A stretch of 64,000 nt of DNA from Ascidiaceihabitans sp. (GTDB taxonomy: Bacteria > Pseudomonadota > Alphaproteobacteria > Rhodobacterales > Rhodobacteraceae). The position numbers and the translations under genes are program-made. Shown here piece by piece: positions 48,561 through 57,345 of this stretch. The notes beneath the pieces were generated by a model. It was not told where the DNA came from and did not search any database. It saw only the letters and a list, made by a program, of their open reading frames with translations. How positions within the stretch are numbered: the stretch's first letter is position 1; every line of letters begins with the position of its first letter. Location of the stretch: the NCBI GenBank assembly GCA_028248455.1, contig JAOKHV010000007.1:1-64000 (forward strand), in the 5' to 3' direction.

Positions 48561-50111
48561 CTACGTAGGTAGGTAGATATTAAATCGCTCGCGGATAGCG
48601 GCATCCAGCACCGGATCAAGCTGTGCCTTTGAACGATGGCTCAAGATTTCTTCTTTGCGTGCAATTGCGTTTTCGATCAAATCAGGCTTGTCTTTCTCAG
48701 CCCATTCCTTTGGTGACATCCGGTTCCCAAAGGTCGGATAGACACAATCCGTCTGCATCCTAGCAAGCGTTTGATCCGTTCCAAGGTAATGACCAGGTCC
48801 GCCCATGCAAACCTCAGCAATCTGATCCAGCGCCATTGTTTCGTCATTCACCTCGACGCCGCGCACGCAACGCAACGCTTGGCCAATAATGTCATCGCCC
48901 AATATGAGGGATTCATGGCAGAACCCTAACAGTGACGCGTGCATCCCCGCAGCCTCATAAACCATGTTTACACCTGACAGCCCGGCCATGACGTTTGAGC
49001 ACATCTGTTCCCAACCTGCCTGCATGTCCGGCATCTTGGAATCCGTGGCACCTGCCGCTGCACCGCCCGGTAGATCATAAAAACGGTGCATCTGGCCGCA
49101 ACCCGCAGTCAGCAATGCCTGTTCGCCAGAACCGATAGACATAGCTCCTGTGCGCAAATCCAGTCCGAAAGGCCATGTGCCAAAGATCGCTGGCGCACCT
49201 GGTTTTACTGCGTTCACATAGACCAAACCTGCCAAACATTCAGCTACGGCTTGCACGATCGCGCCCGCAATTGTGGAGGGAGCCGTGGCACCAGACATGC
49301 CTGCTGATAGCAGGAGAACGGGCATGCCAGCCTTGATGCATTTTTCCATAACTTGGCAGGATTCGGTTGCGAACTTCATTGGTGGCACAACAAAACAGTT
49401 GGAATTGGACATGAATGGACGTTCGCGCCATTTGTCTTCGCCCCCTGCAATCATGTGCAGCATTTCAATTGCGGGTGCCACGAACTCGGGTTCGGAAAAG
49501 GACATGCCAATGTGTTTGGTCGTTCCCGTGCAGGTCGCAAAGACGCTGTTGTATTCCATTTCACAATTGTCTGTGATGTCACGCGCAACCATCGGGCGTT
49601 GGCAAAAATGGATGTTGTCTAAGGTATCACAGATATGGGCCGCGTCATGCAGGTCTTGGATCGTGGATTCACGATAATGCCGGCCATGGACGTCTACCAA
49701 ATGAACTGCAGCACCGGCAGTGCCGTAATGGACGCGGCTGCCACCCAAATCCATGTCGTTAAGGCCGTCACGGCTGTGTAATGTCATGGAGCGGTTGGCT
49801 TTGGCTATTGTGTCCTCAACCAACGCACGGGGGAAACGGATGCGACCGTCTTCGCCCTCGATGGCACCAACACTTGTTAGGTAAGCCGCACCTGAGGGCG
49901 GTGCATCCGCCAGCCCGATGGTTTCAAGGGCGGTTAGTGCTGCTTCGTGAATGTTCTGCACATCGATATCTGTGAGGGGATTATAGCGTCCACCGTCCAT
50001 ACCGGGGCGAACGGGGCGCATGTTTGCTGCTAAAGGTGCTGCGCGGGCTGCGCGGCGCGCGGCGCGGCCACCGCTGCGGCCAGCGTTACGTGATGGGGTT
50101 TCGTCGTTCAT
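48561..50111 (-). CDS. MttB-family (non-pyrrolysine) methylamine/betaine:corrinoid methyltransferase
   Basis: Member of the trimethylamine methyltransferase superfamily (COG5598) that moves a methyl group from a quaternary or tertiary amine to a corrinoid protein. The 516-residue ORF is continuous, with no in-frame UAG, so it is the non-pyrrolysine type, as in glycine betaine methyltransferase MtgB. The barrel shows stretches such as YGTAGAAVHLVDVHGRHYRE and CGQMHRFYDLPGGAAAGATD plus GGPGHYLGTDQT. The first 30 residues are a basic, low-complexity extension (NAGRSGGRAARRAARAAPL). The RACo-like activator is encoded about 3.4 kb away on the same strand. The substrate is unknown. Confidence 0.9.
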   Translation of the reverse strand: MNDETPSRNAGRSGGRAARRAARAAPLAANMRPVRPGMDGGRYNPLTDIDVQNIHEAALTALETIGLADAPPSGAAYLTSVGAIEGEDGRIRFPRALVEDTIAKANRSMTLHSRDGLNDMDLGGSRVHYGTAGAAVHLVDVHGRHYRESTIQDLHDAAHICDTLDNIHFCQRPMVARDITDNCEMEYNSVFATCTGTTKHIGMSFSEPEFVAPAIEMLHMIAGGEDKWRERPFMSNSNCFVVPPMKFATESCQVMEKCIKAGMPVLLLSAGMSGATAPSTIAGAIVQAVAECLAGLVYVNAVKPGAPAIFGTWPFGLDLRTGAMSIGSGEQALLTAGCGQMHRFYDLPGGAAAGATDSKMPDMQAGWEQMCSNVMAGLSGVNMVYEAAGMHASLLGFCHESLILGDDIIGQALRCVRGVEVNDETMALDQIAEVCMGGPGHYLGTDQTLARMQTDCVYPTFGNRMSPKEWAEKDKPDLIENAIARKEEILSHRSKAQLDPVLDAAIRERFNIYLPT

Positions 50112-50161
50112 GGGATGTATCCTGTTGGGCTAATGGCTGAATTGACTTCAGGTGCTGTCGA

Positions 50162-50254
50162 TCAATTCAAAGCGGGGTGCCCCCGCGCCGCACGCCCACG
50201 TTCTGCGCCTATCGTACGCACAACCAGGTCAATTTTGCAGAAAGGTTCCTGCAT
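50162..50254 (-). CDS. Possible 30-residue ORF upstream of the mttB-family gene
   Basis: The minus strand has an excellent Shine-Dalgarno (GGGAGGACGCCA then ATG) and a 30-codon ORF, MQEPFCKIDLVVRTIGAERG RAARGHPALN. It lies 50 nt upstream of the methyltransferase start. A tract of five G occurs near its 3' end; with a sixth G the frame would extend a few codons further to end ...ELIDST. No family was recognised. It could be a leader ORF or a small protein. The rest of 50255-50532 shows no feature I can support. Confidence 0.35.
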   Translation of the reverse strand: MQEPFCKIDLVVRTIGAERGRAARGHPALN

Positions 50255-50532
50255 TGGCGTCCTCCCAAATGTTCCTTGAATGAATGTTGTGGCGAACAGT
50301 TGTGCGCTGTCGAGCCTGTTTGCGACCTATGTCGCTTTTGCATCATCCGCGGGGGGGATTACTGCAGATACTATTCAATTTTTGTAGAGGTCTGCGCAGT
50401 GTCGAAGTGCACAGGTCGTTTGGTGATTTTGGCGTTGGAATGCTGAAATTCAATTTGTTTAGAACATCGGCTTTGCACAAGCAGATGGATCAGTCTCTGC
50501 AGGCCTGCACTGTCAAATAAGTCGTTGGTAAG

Positions 50533-50706
50533 ATGAACAATGAACAGGATCTTGAAGTGAAACCTTTAGTGACATTTGCAGCCCCAGTCGTGACCGGGAC
50601 ACCGGCCTTTGCGCAAATTGTTCCGTTTCTAATTTGGATCAATTTGGCAGAGGTGAAACTGCGCCCCCCATATTTCACCAGCGTCCTGATGAACCACCAC
50701 CGCTAG
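50533..50706 (+). CDS. Possible 57-residue exported peptide or gene remnant
   Basis: Plus-strand ORF from ATG 50533, or more probably GTG 50557, which has AGGA 9 nt upstream. From the GTG it reads VKPLVTFAAPVVTGTPAFAQ, a signal-peptide-like start with an A-F-A cleavage site, then IVPFLIWINLAEVKLRPP and a short tail. Its 3' 32 nt overlap the end of the convergent TPM gene. It is too short for any recognised family, and may be the stub of a deleted periplasmic protein gene. Confidence 0.3.
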   Translation: MNNEQDLEVKPLVTFAAPVVTGTPAFAQIVPFLIWINLAEVKLRPPYFTSVLMNHHR

Positions 50707-51505
50707 AGCGCCCAACGTCAAACCCGCGGTTTTTGGAATCAGAGCGGCGGCTGATCACATAGTTTGAGCTTTCGGAATGGTCGCAGCGGGTACAGTGCAA
50801 CGTTTTGCGCCCTGATCCTTCCGCCGTGCTGCTGGCGTTGCGCGTGGTCTTTTGTCTGATCCGTAGAGCACCGCGATGCATACAGGATGGGCACTTGCGC
50901 AGTTTGGTCGCCCTATCACCCAGCCAGCGGCGGAAAGTGAACGCAACGGCTGCGAAAAGGCCAACGATGAACACCAGCGGGCTGTTGTTTGATTTTGGGG
51001 CAGGTTGCCCCTTTGCATAGGGACGGGCCAGCAGGGCAATTGTATCTGCCACACCGTCTTTGATCCCAAGTGCGTATTTATCGCTGCGAAAAGATGGCAA
51101 ATAACTGCGGTCAATGACCCGACCAGCCTCGTTGTTCCAACTTGCGTCGTATCCCGCACCAAGTTCAATTCGCATGGCACGGTCATCTGGTAGGACCAAG
51201 ACCAATATGCCGTCATTGCGCGTTGCATCCCCAATACCCCAATCGTTGAACAGATTGGCGGCAAACTCTTCTAGTGTTTCGTCAGGCGCATAGGGCGCTT
51301 GGCTTTCCAACGTGACAACGGTCATTTGAATGCCGGTGTCGGCCTTCAACGATTTCAGCATGCCGCGCACCTCTGCCAGATCCTCAGTGTCGAGCAATTG
51401 GACAAAATCGTTTACATGCGGCGAGATTGGCGAAGGATATGGCTGTGCGATGCTGGCCATAGGAAAAAGGCAAACGATTATGGCAAACAAAAAATGTCGC
51501 ATCAT
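50675..51505 (-). CDS. TPM-domain membrane protein (DUF477)
   Basis: Signal peptide (MMRHFLFAIIVCLFPMASIAQ) then a TPM domain (about residues 25-150: VNDFVQLLDTEDLAEVRGML, DWGIGDATRNDGILVLV, RMRIELGAGYD-like stretch). A transmembrane segment (PLVFIVGLFAAVAFTF) precedes a zinc-ribbon-like region with CPSCMHRG and LHCTRCDHS. The end is the Gly/Ser tail GGGSSGRW typical of this family. The TPM domain is implicated in photosystem II repair in plants and respiratory complex assembly in bacteria; its role here is unknown. The track start at 51544 overlaps the upstream aminotransferase; ATG at 51505 avoids that and gives a proper signal peptide. Downstream partner of the aminotransferase (8 nt gap). 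Confidence 0.87.
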   Translation of the reverse strand: MMRHFLFAIIVCLFPMASIAQPYPSPISPHVNDFVQLLDTEDLAEVRGMLKSLKADTGIQMTVVTLESQAPYAPDETLEEFAANLFNDWGIGDATRNDGILVLVLPDDRAMRIELGAGYDASWNNEAGRVIDRSYLPSFRSDKYALGIKDGVADTIALLARPYAKGQPAPKSNNSPLVFIVGLFAAVAFTFRRWLGDRATKLRKCPSCMHRGALRIRQKTTRNASSTAEGSGRKTLHCTRCDHSESSNYVISRRSDSKNRGFDVGRSSGGGSSGRW

Positions 51506-51513
51506 TAAATTTC

Positions 51514-52686
51514 TCAAACGATCAAAGTATTTGCAAACTCGCATAGGGTTTCTAGCGCCTGCACAAACGCACCATCCTCAATGGTCATCGCCACCCGGAT
51601 ATGGCCTGCCGCTGCCGCGCCAAAGCTTTCTCCGGGCATAACAGCGATATGGTGCGCCTCTAGCAATGCATAGGCAAAGGCTTCACCACTCATTCCAGTC
51701 GCGCGAATGTCCAGCATCATATACATTGCACCCTGTGCTGGGGTCAGTCCAACGGTGCTTTGGTGCTCTAGGATTTCTTGGCCCAGAGCGCGGCGGCGGC
51801 GGAAAGGCGCAGCAACGTCTTCTTCAAACGCAGGCCCTTGGTTTAGGGCAAAGTCACTGGCGTCCTGAATAAAGCCAGCGACGCCATATGTGGTGTGTGT
51901 GGCAAGGTTGATCAGGCTTTCGATCACTTCAGCTGGTCCAACGACCCATCCACACCGCGATCCCGTCATCGCGTGGGATTTGGACATCGAACCCACAACC
52001 AAAGTGCGTTGCGCCATATCGGGCAATGCGCGCGGGCTGATGTGTTCACCATCCCACACTTGAGTGTCATAGACTTCATCAGAGATCAGCCACAAATCAT
52101 GCGCTTTGCACACATCCGCGATGCCTTCCAGCGTTTCACGCGAATAGACTGTGCCGGTGGGATTGTTCGGTGTGTTGATCAACAGGGACCGTGCACCCGC
52201 TGCACAGGCGTCGATATCGCCAGTGCGGGGTTGGAATGCATCCTCTGCCCGTGTCTCGATTGCCTTTGGGATAGCACCCACACCGCGCAACGTTCCGGGG
52301 TAGGTGGCATAGAACGGATCAAGGTACAGCGCGGTTTCACCCGCGTCACACGCCACCATGTGCGCGGCGAACAATGCGGCTTGTCCCCCAGGAGTGATCA
52401 ATACGTTCTGAGGGCCTGTCGGGACGCCTGTGCGCTCTTGGACACGTTTGGCCACAGTCTGGCGCAATGCATCTGTGCCGGGGACAGCAGCATAGCCTGT
52501 ATGTCCTCCCATCGCAGCCTTGTGCATATCCTGCAAAATAGGCGCAGCGGTGCGGATGTCGTGTTCACCAATGGTGAGTTCAACCACATCAATACCGTCT
52601 TTAATCATCTCACGGGCTTTGATGAACACCTCCCAACCGTCAGAACCATCACCCAATAGGCCAGAGATACGTTGAGAGAGTTTCAT
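51514..52686 (-). CDS. PLP-dependent aminotransferase, class I/II
   Basis: Fold-type I aminotransferase of 390 residues. The PLP lysine is in LVVGSMSKSHAMTGSRCGWV, the aspartate/tyrosine site in LISDEVYDTQVW, and LLINTPNNPTGTVYSRE is the usual substrate/PLP motif. It resembles broad-specificity aspartate/aromatic enzymes; the donor and acceptor cannot be inferred. It is a paralogue of the partial enzyme at the left edge of the window, though only distantly similar. AGGATGACACCTC precedes the ATG. Confidence 0.92.
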   Translation of the reverse strand: MKLSQRISGLLGDGSDGWEVFIKAREMIKDGIDVVELTIGEHDIRTAAPILQDMHKAAMGGHTGYAAVPGTDALRQTVAKRVQERTGVPTGPQNVLITPGGQAALFAAHMVACDAGETALYLDPFYATYPGTLRGVGAIPKAIETRAEDAFQPRTGDIDACAAGARSLLINTPNNPTGTVYSRETLEGIADVCKAHDLWLISDEVYDTQVWDGEHISPRALPDMAQRTLVVGSMSKSHAMTGSRCGWVVGPAEVIESLINLATHTTYGVAGFIQDASDFALNQGPAFEEDVAAPFRRRRALGQEILEHQSTVGLTPAQGAMYMMLDIRATGMSGEAFAYALLEAHHIAVMPGESFGAAAAGHIRVAMTIEDGAFVQALETLCEFANTLIV

Positions 52687-52816
52687 GAGGTGTCATCCTG
52701 TTAGCTTGGCGTTCGGCAAAGGGGACAGAGCCGCGCGATATTGTCAATTGGCTGTGTGGGGGGAAAGACAGCTATACAGGCCTGGTTCATTAATCAACAT
52801 GGCCCGCTGATTGTTT

Positions 52817-53863
52817 TTAATCCAGTTCAAGAACTATCTTACCTATATGTCCTTTTTCAACAAAAGCGCTTTGTGCCTTTGCGATTTCGCGCAGCGGATA
52901 GGCCTCAGCCACCAGAGATGCGATTTCTTTATGCTCGATCCGTTTTACAAGATTCTTGAATACCTGCGGCTCAAGGACAGTACAGCCAAAAAAGCTGAGG
53001 TCTTTAAGGTAAAGGGAGCGTACATCCAGTTCAACGATCGGACCAGCGATTGCACCGGCTACAGCGTACCGCCCATGAGGGCGTAATTCATCAAGAAATG
53101 CGGGCCATTGGGGGCCAGCGACCAAGTCAATGACGACATCAACGCTAGTTGCTCCTATAGCAGCAATTAGATTATCACCTCGATCAATGGTCTTCAGTGC
53201 ACCCAGTTCTAAGAGGGCTTTTGCTTTGGAGGCGCTGGTAACTGCAATCACCTTTGCACCACGCGCTTGCGCCAACTGAACAGTTGCGGATCCGACACCA
53301 TCAGATGCGCCCGTTACCAATACTGTTTCACCCTCGCGCAGGTTGGCACGCGTCAGCATATTTTCGGCTGTAGAGTAAGAACAAGGGAAGGATGCCAATT
53401 CATTGTAGGTCAGTTCGCAATCGATTGCGTGCGCGTATTGGTTAGCAATCCGCGTATACTGAGCAAAGCCACCGTCACACTCAGACCCGAAGTACCAAGG
53501 CGTCTCTAACGTTTTGCCATTCACCTCACGAAGGCATTGTTCGATCAATATGCGTTCGCCAATGCGGGCAGGATCAACCGCGGTGCCTACAGCAACAATT
53601 TAGCCGCAATCATCTGCGCCTCGAGTGCGCGGGAATGTAAGGGGGTAACCGGTCCATGCTGCATCATCAGGAGATCAATCACCCTTTGAGTACCATCCAT
53701 TACGCGTATTGATGTCCGTGTTGTTGACCCCTGCGGCTTTGACCATGACGATTACATCGTTTTCAGAGGGGGTGGGTACAGGCAGGTTATCGCACCACGC
53801 AAGCATTTCGGGACCACCGATGCCAATAAGAGCAACGCCAGACATTGTTTCGGGTAAAGCCAT
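52817..53863 (-). pseudogene. Zinc-type alcohol dehydrogenase/quinone oxidoreductase, two in-frame stops
   Basis: MDR-superfamily oxidoreductase whose two track ORFs lie in one frame, separated by a TGA at 53675-53677 and a TAA at 53600-53602. The N-terminal part reads MALPETMSGVALIGIGGPEM and VMVKAAGVNNTDINTR. Between the stops is still-recognisable sequence (YPLTFPRTRGADDCG). After the second stop come VAVGTAVDPARIGERILIEQ and a full NADPH domain (VLVTGASDGVGSATVQLAQA) to the normal C-terminus. No frameshift is needed. TGA as selenocysteine is unlikely given the additional TAA. The gene is therefore probably dead but recently so; the C-terminal 243-residue ORF could in principle still be translated. 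Confidence 0.85.
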
Positions 53864-54021
53864 CTTGGTCTCCAATATTTTGAAAGCGGACATTTTTGGA
53901 AGACCTCAGGACTTTCAATCTGAACGTGAAGCGATCTTGCTGCATCCGCCCCAAGTACACCGCAGACATGTGCAGTTTAAAAGATGTAGATTTCCCCAAA
54001 CACTTGACCCAACTCCTATAT

Positions 54022-54081
54022 GCAGGCTAGGCAATAATAATGAAAAACTGCGCAACCATTATTATTTGCTGCATTACCTGC
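54022..54081 (+). promoter_or_regulatory. Leader hairpin around the cysteine-rich peptide ORF upstream of cysS
   Basis: Within the cysS leader, GCAGG (54022) can pair with CCTGC (54077), and inside it AATAATAATG (54033) pairs perfectly with CATTATTATT (54057). The inner stem covers the start codon and first nine codons of the leader ORF, and the leader Shine-Dalgarno AGG lies in the internal loop. A ribosome stalled at the Cys-Cys codons (54067-54072) would keep this structure open. Downstream, ATTCC/GGAAT (54088-54101) and GCGGG/CCCGC offer short alternative pairings. No classical U-tract terminator is visible before cysS. Confidence 0.5.
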
Positions 54082-54084
54082 TGA
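54040..54084 (+). CDS. Cysteine-rich leader peptide of cysS (14 codons)
   Basis: ATG at 54040, with AGG 8 nt upstream (TAGGCAATAATAATG), opens a 14-codon [17 protein letters not shown], stop TGA at 54082-54084. Four of 14 codons are cysteine (all TGC), two of them adjacent, and the ORF ends 82 nt before the cysS start. Cysteine is among the rarest amino acids, so this density directly before cysteinyl-tRNA synthetase is unlikely by chance. It is best read as a leader whose translation senses charged tRNA-Cys, as trp and his leaders do. No annotation pipeline would call it because of its size. Confidence 0.6.
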   Translation: MKNCATIIICCITC

Positions 54085-54085
54085 A

Positions 54086-54166
54086 CCATTCCAGCGGGAA
54101 TTTCTGTCATTTCATCTTCAGACTAGAATTGTTATGCCCGCGCTGACTTGCGTAAGGACGTACACC
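54086..54166 (+). promoter_or_regulatory. cysS 5' leader between the leader ORF and cysS
   Basis: These 81 nt contain a 5-bp hairpin ATTCC/GGAAT with loop AGCG, a possible longer pairing GCGGGAATT with AATT...CCCGC, and the cysS Shine-Dalgarno AAGGA. No run of T follows any of these stems, so if the leader peptide controls cysS, translation-level or Rho-linked control is as likely as intrinsic attenuation. Confidence 0.35.
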
Positions 54167-55594
54167 ATGACTGACATTTATCTATACAACACTAAGACAC
54201 GGACCAAGGGGCAGCAGTTCACGCCCATTGATGACAAAAACGTACGGATGTATGTCTGTGGGCCAACGGTATATGACCGCGCCCACCTCGGAAACGCGCG
54301 TCCTGTGATTGTGTTTGATGTGCTCAACCGATTGCTGCGTCATGTGTATGGGGACAAACACGTCACCTACGTGCGCAACTTCACGGACGTGGATGACAAG
54401 ATCAACGCACGCGCAGCTGAAAGCGGCCGTAGCATTGGCTATATCACGGATGAGACGATCCAGTGGTTCCTAGACGATATGGGGGCAGTGGGGGCGATCG
54501 AACCTGACCACATGCCACGTGCCACCGCCTATATCGCGCCTATGGTTGCTATGATCGAAGACCTGATTGCCAAGGGACACGCCTATGCGGCCGAAGGGCA
54601 TGTGTTGTTCTCTGTCTCTAGTTACGCAGAGTACGGTGCACTCTCTGGTCGCTCTATGGATGATATGATTGCGGGGGCACGGGTAGAGATAGCCCCATAC
54701 AAACGCGATCCTATGGATTTTGTCCTATGGAAGCCATCAGACGCAGATACCCCCGGCTGGGACAGCCCATGGGGCCGTGGACGTCCGGGTTGGCATATTG
54801 AATGCTCCGCTATGGCGCATGACCTACTGGGCGCACAGTTTGATATTCACGGTGGGGGGAATGACCTGACCTTCCCACACCACGAGAATGAGATAGCCCA
54901 GTCCAAATGCGCAGGCCACGATTTCGCGAACGTATGGCTGCACAATGAGATGTTACAGGTAGAGGGCAAGAAGATGTCCAAAAGCCTTGGCAACTTCTTC
55001 ACTGTTCGTGATCTGTTGGATCAGGGGGTATCGGGAGAGGTCATTCGCCTTGTGATGCTATCCACGCATTACCGCAAACCTATGGACTGGACAGAGACCA
55101 AACGTAAGGAAGCAGATAATACACTTAGCGATTGGATATCTGTTCTGCAAAAGCACGGGTACTGTGCCAAGACAGTAGAGATGCTAAAGGCTGCTGGGGA
55201 CTGGACAGCGGATGTTGAATTAATGGGTGTTCTAGGTAATGACCTGAACACACCGGGTGCATTGGCACGTTTGCATGTTCTGTCTAAGGGCCGCACCGCC
55301 GAAGCCCTTGCACCGTTTGCGCATGGACTAGAGACCTTGGGCCTTGTGTCTGATTGGAGCGCGGTTGAAGCCTCTGCTTCTGAAAGGGATGATCTGGCCG
55401 ATTGGATTGCCCCAGTGATTGATCGTCTGTTGGTTGAGCGCAGCACGGCACGCGCCGATAAAAACTGGGGCGAGGCGGATCGCCTGCGTGATTTGCTTAA
55501 TGCTTCGGGTGTTCAAGTGACAGACATTGCGGGTGAAGCAAGCTGGGCCCAAGGTCCAGACTTTGATCCAAGCGTGTTGGAGGCCCTCAAATGA
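54167..55594 (+). CDS. cysS: Cysteinyl-tRNA synthetase
   Basis: Class I synthetase charging tRNA-Cys. The HIGH-type motif is [18 protein letters not shown], preceded by the zinc cysteine in [19 protein letters not shown] and [10 protein letters not shown] complete the zinc/active site, and [10 protein letters not shown] is the KMSKS loop. 475 residues is normal. The track starts at 54134; ATG at 54167 ([15 protein letters not shown]) is the conserved N-terminus, with AAGGA upstream. It overlaps cimA by 4 nt (ATGA), so expression control of cysS would also affect cimA. Confidence 0.97.
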   Translation: MTDIYLYNTKTRTKGQQFTPIDDKNVRMYVCGPTVYDRAHLGNARPVIVFDVLNRLLRHVYGDKHVTYVRNFTDVDDKINARAAESGRSIGYITDETIQWFLDDMGAVGAIEPDHMPRATAYIAPMVAMIEDLIAKGHAYAAEGHVLFSVSSYAEYGALSGRSMDDMIAGARVEIAPYKRDPMDFVLWKPSDADTPGWDSPWGRGRPGWHIECSAMAHDLLGAQFDIHGGGNDLTFPHHENEIAQSKCAGHDFANVWLHNEMLQVEGKKMSKSLGNFFTVRDLLDQGVSGEVIRLVMLSTHYRKPMDWTETKRKEADNTLSDWISVLQKHGYCAKTVEMLKAAGDWTADVELMGVLGNDLNTPGALARLHVLSKGRTAEALAPFAHGLETLGLVSDWSAVEASASERDDLADWIAPVIDRLLVERSTARADKNWGEADRLRDLLNASGVQVTDIAGEASWAQGPDFDPSVLEALK

Positions 55595-57219
55595 GCAAAG
55601 AACGCCTATATCTTTTCGACACCACCCTACGCGACGGGCAGCAAACCCAAGGTGTGCAGTTTTCAACCACCGAAAAGCTTCAGATCGCGCAGGCCCTTGA
55701 TGCGCTGGGCGTGGATCATATCGAGGGCGGTTGGCCGGGTGCAAATCCAACTGACAGCGCGTTTTTCGACGAAGCCCCAAAATCCCGCGCTACGATGACC
55801 GCATTTGGGATGACCAAACGCAAAGGTATCTCGGCGGAAAACGACGACGTGCTGGCGGCGGTGATCAATGCCAATACGGCTGCGGTCTGTCTGGTTGGTA
55901 AAACCCACGAATTTCACGTCAAAACCGCGCTGGGCATCGAGCTTGATGAAAACACTGATAACATCGCTAGAAGTTTTGCTTATCTCGAGGCGAAGGGGCG
56001 CGAAGCGATCTTTGACGCCGAACACTTCTTTGACGGTTTTAAGGCCAACCCAGAATACGCTCTTGAAGCGATCAAAGCGGCCTATGACAACGGCGCACGC
56101 TGGATCGCGCTGTGTGACACTAACGGCGGCACCTTGCCCGCAGATGTGGGGCGCATTACGGCGGAAGTGATTGCAGCGGGTATTCCGGGCGACCACTTGG
56201 GTATTCACACCCATAACGACACCGAGAACGCCGTGGCCTGTTCGTTGGCCGCTGTGGACGCAGGTGCGCGCCAAATCCAAGGGACGTTGAACGGGCTGGG
56301 GGAGCGGTGTGGTAACGCTAATCTTGTGACCCTGATCCCGATCCTGTTGTTGAAAGAACCATACGCCAGCAAATTTGAGACAGGCGTGCCTGCGGATGCA
56401 TTGCAAAACATATCCCGTACCAGCCGTATGTTGGACGAAATCCTGAACCGCGTTCCGCAAAAACAGGCGGCTTTTGTCGGCTCATCGGCCTTTGCACACA
56501 AGGCGGGGCTGCACGCGAGTGCAATTCTGAAAGACCCAACAACTTACGAACACATCGAGCCATCGTTGGTTGGCAATGAGCGCGTGATCCCGATGTCAAA
56601 CCAAGCGGGGCAATCGAATCTGCGCCGTCGCTTGGAATCCGCAGGGATTGAAGTCACGCCAAAAGACCCAGCATTGGGCCGCATTTTGGAACGCATTAAG
56701 GTGCGAGAATCCGATGGGTATTCCTATGACACCGCGCAAGCCAGTTTCGAGCTGTTGGCGCGCGATGAATTGGGCCTTATGCCAGACCTGTTCGAGGTGA
56801 AACGCTACCGCGTGACTGTCGAACGTCGCAAAAACAAACGTGATCAAATGGTTAGCCTGTCGGAGGCTGTGGTAGTCGTTAAGGTGAACGGTGAGAAAAA
56901 GCTATCTGTCAGTGAATCCATGGATGAAACAGGCGGTGATCGTGGTCCTGTGAATGCATTGTCCAAGGCATTGGCCAAAGACCTTGGCCCGTATCAATCA
57001 ATGATCGACGACATGCACCTTGTTGATTTCAAAGTGCGGATCACTCAGGGCGGGGTCGAAGCCGTTACGCGCGTGATCATCGATTACGAGGACGGGCAGG
57101 GCAACCGTTGGTCCACAGTTGGTGTCAGCGCGAACATAGTTGATGCATCGTTTGAAGCGTTGCTTGACGGTATCCGTTGGAAAATATTGCGCGATACATT
57201 TATCAAACAGCAACCTTAA
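55591..57219 (+). CDS. cimA: (R)-citramalate synthase
   Basis: DRE-TIM metallolyase-family enzyme that condenses pyruvate and acetyl-CoA to (R)-citramalate, the start of the threonine-independent route to isoleucine. The N-terminal [17 protein letters not shown] and [20 protein letters not shown] are the metal and substrate motifs; the C-terminal LeuA allosteric dimer domain (about 400-540) probably binds isoleucine. At 542 residues with the long linker it matches the CimA/LeuA-like group usual in roseobacters rather than LeuA. Translationally coupled to cysS. Confidence 0.92.
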   Translation: MSKERLYLFDTTLRDGQQTQGVQFSTTEKLQIAQALDALGVDHIEGGWPGANPTDSAFFDEAPKSRATMTAFGMTKRKGISAENDDVLAAVINANTAAVCLVGKTHEFHVKTALGIELDENTDNIARSFAYLEAKGREAIFDAEHFFDGFKANPEYALEAIKAAYDNGARWIALCDTNGGTLPADVGRITAEVIAAGIPGDHLGIHTHNDTENAVACSLAAVDAGARQIQGTLNGLGERCGNANLVTLIPILLLKEPYASKFETGVPADALQNISRTSRMLDEILNRVPQKQAAFVGSSAFAHKAGLHASAILKDPTTYEHIEPSLVGNERVIPMSNQAGQSNLRRRLESAGIEVTPKDPALGRILERIKVRESDGYSYDTAQASFELLARDELGLMPDLFEVKRYRVTVERRKNKRDQMVSLSEAVVVVKVNGEKKLSVSESMDETGGDRGPVNALSKALAKDLGPYQSMIDDMHLVDFKVRITQGGVEAVTRVIIDYEDGQGNRWSTVGVSANIVDASFEALLDGIRWKILRDTFIKQQP

Positions 57220-57237
57220 CTTTACATTTTTACGCCT

Positions 57238-57345
57238 GTGACTAGCAAGGGGCGCTATCTGGTGGTACCCGATGTCGGGCATCTTGCGATTGTGGATGCA
57301 GATGAAACGTTTACTGTGATCAAAGAGGACCTCAGTGGAATTTAA
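57238..57345 (+). CDS. Possible 35-residue ORF overlapping the next gene
   Basis: GTG-initiated ORF between cimA and the squalene/phytoene synthase-like gene: TSKGRYLVVPDVGHLAIVDA then DETFTVIKEDLSGI. The composition is protein-like, and its stop codon overlaps the next gene's GTG start region by 11 nt, with that gene's AGAGGA Shine-Dalgarno inside it, so translation could be coupled. No family was recognised and its own Shine-Dalgarno is poor. Low confidence. Confidence 0.3.
   Translation: MTSKGRYLVVPDVGHLAIVDADETFTVIKEDLSGI

Noticed and set aside
48561-50111. Pyrrolysine (UAG) readthrough in the MttB-family gene
   Set aside because: The full-length ORF contains no in-frame TAG; it ends at a normal TAG after the expected C-terminus.
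50177-50446. 89-residue plus-strand ORF upstream of the mttB-family gene
   Set aside because: Cys- and Arg-rich with no family resemblance, and antisense to the well-initiated short ORF and leader region.
53675-53677. In-frame TGA in the quinone oxidoreductase as possible selenocysteine
   Set aside because: A second stop (TAA) follows in the same frame, the position is not a family cysteine, and no SECIS-like stem was seen.
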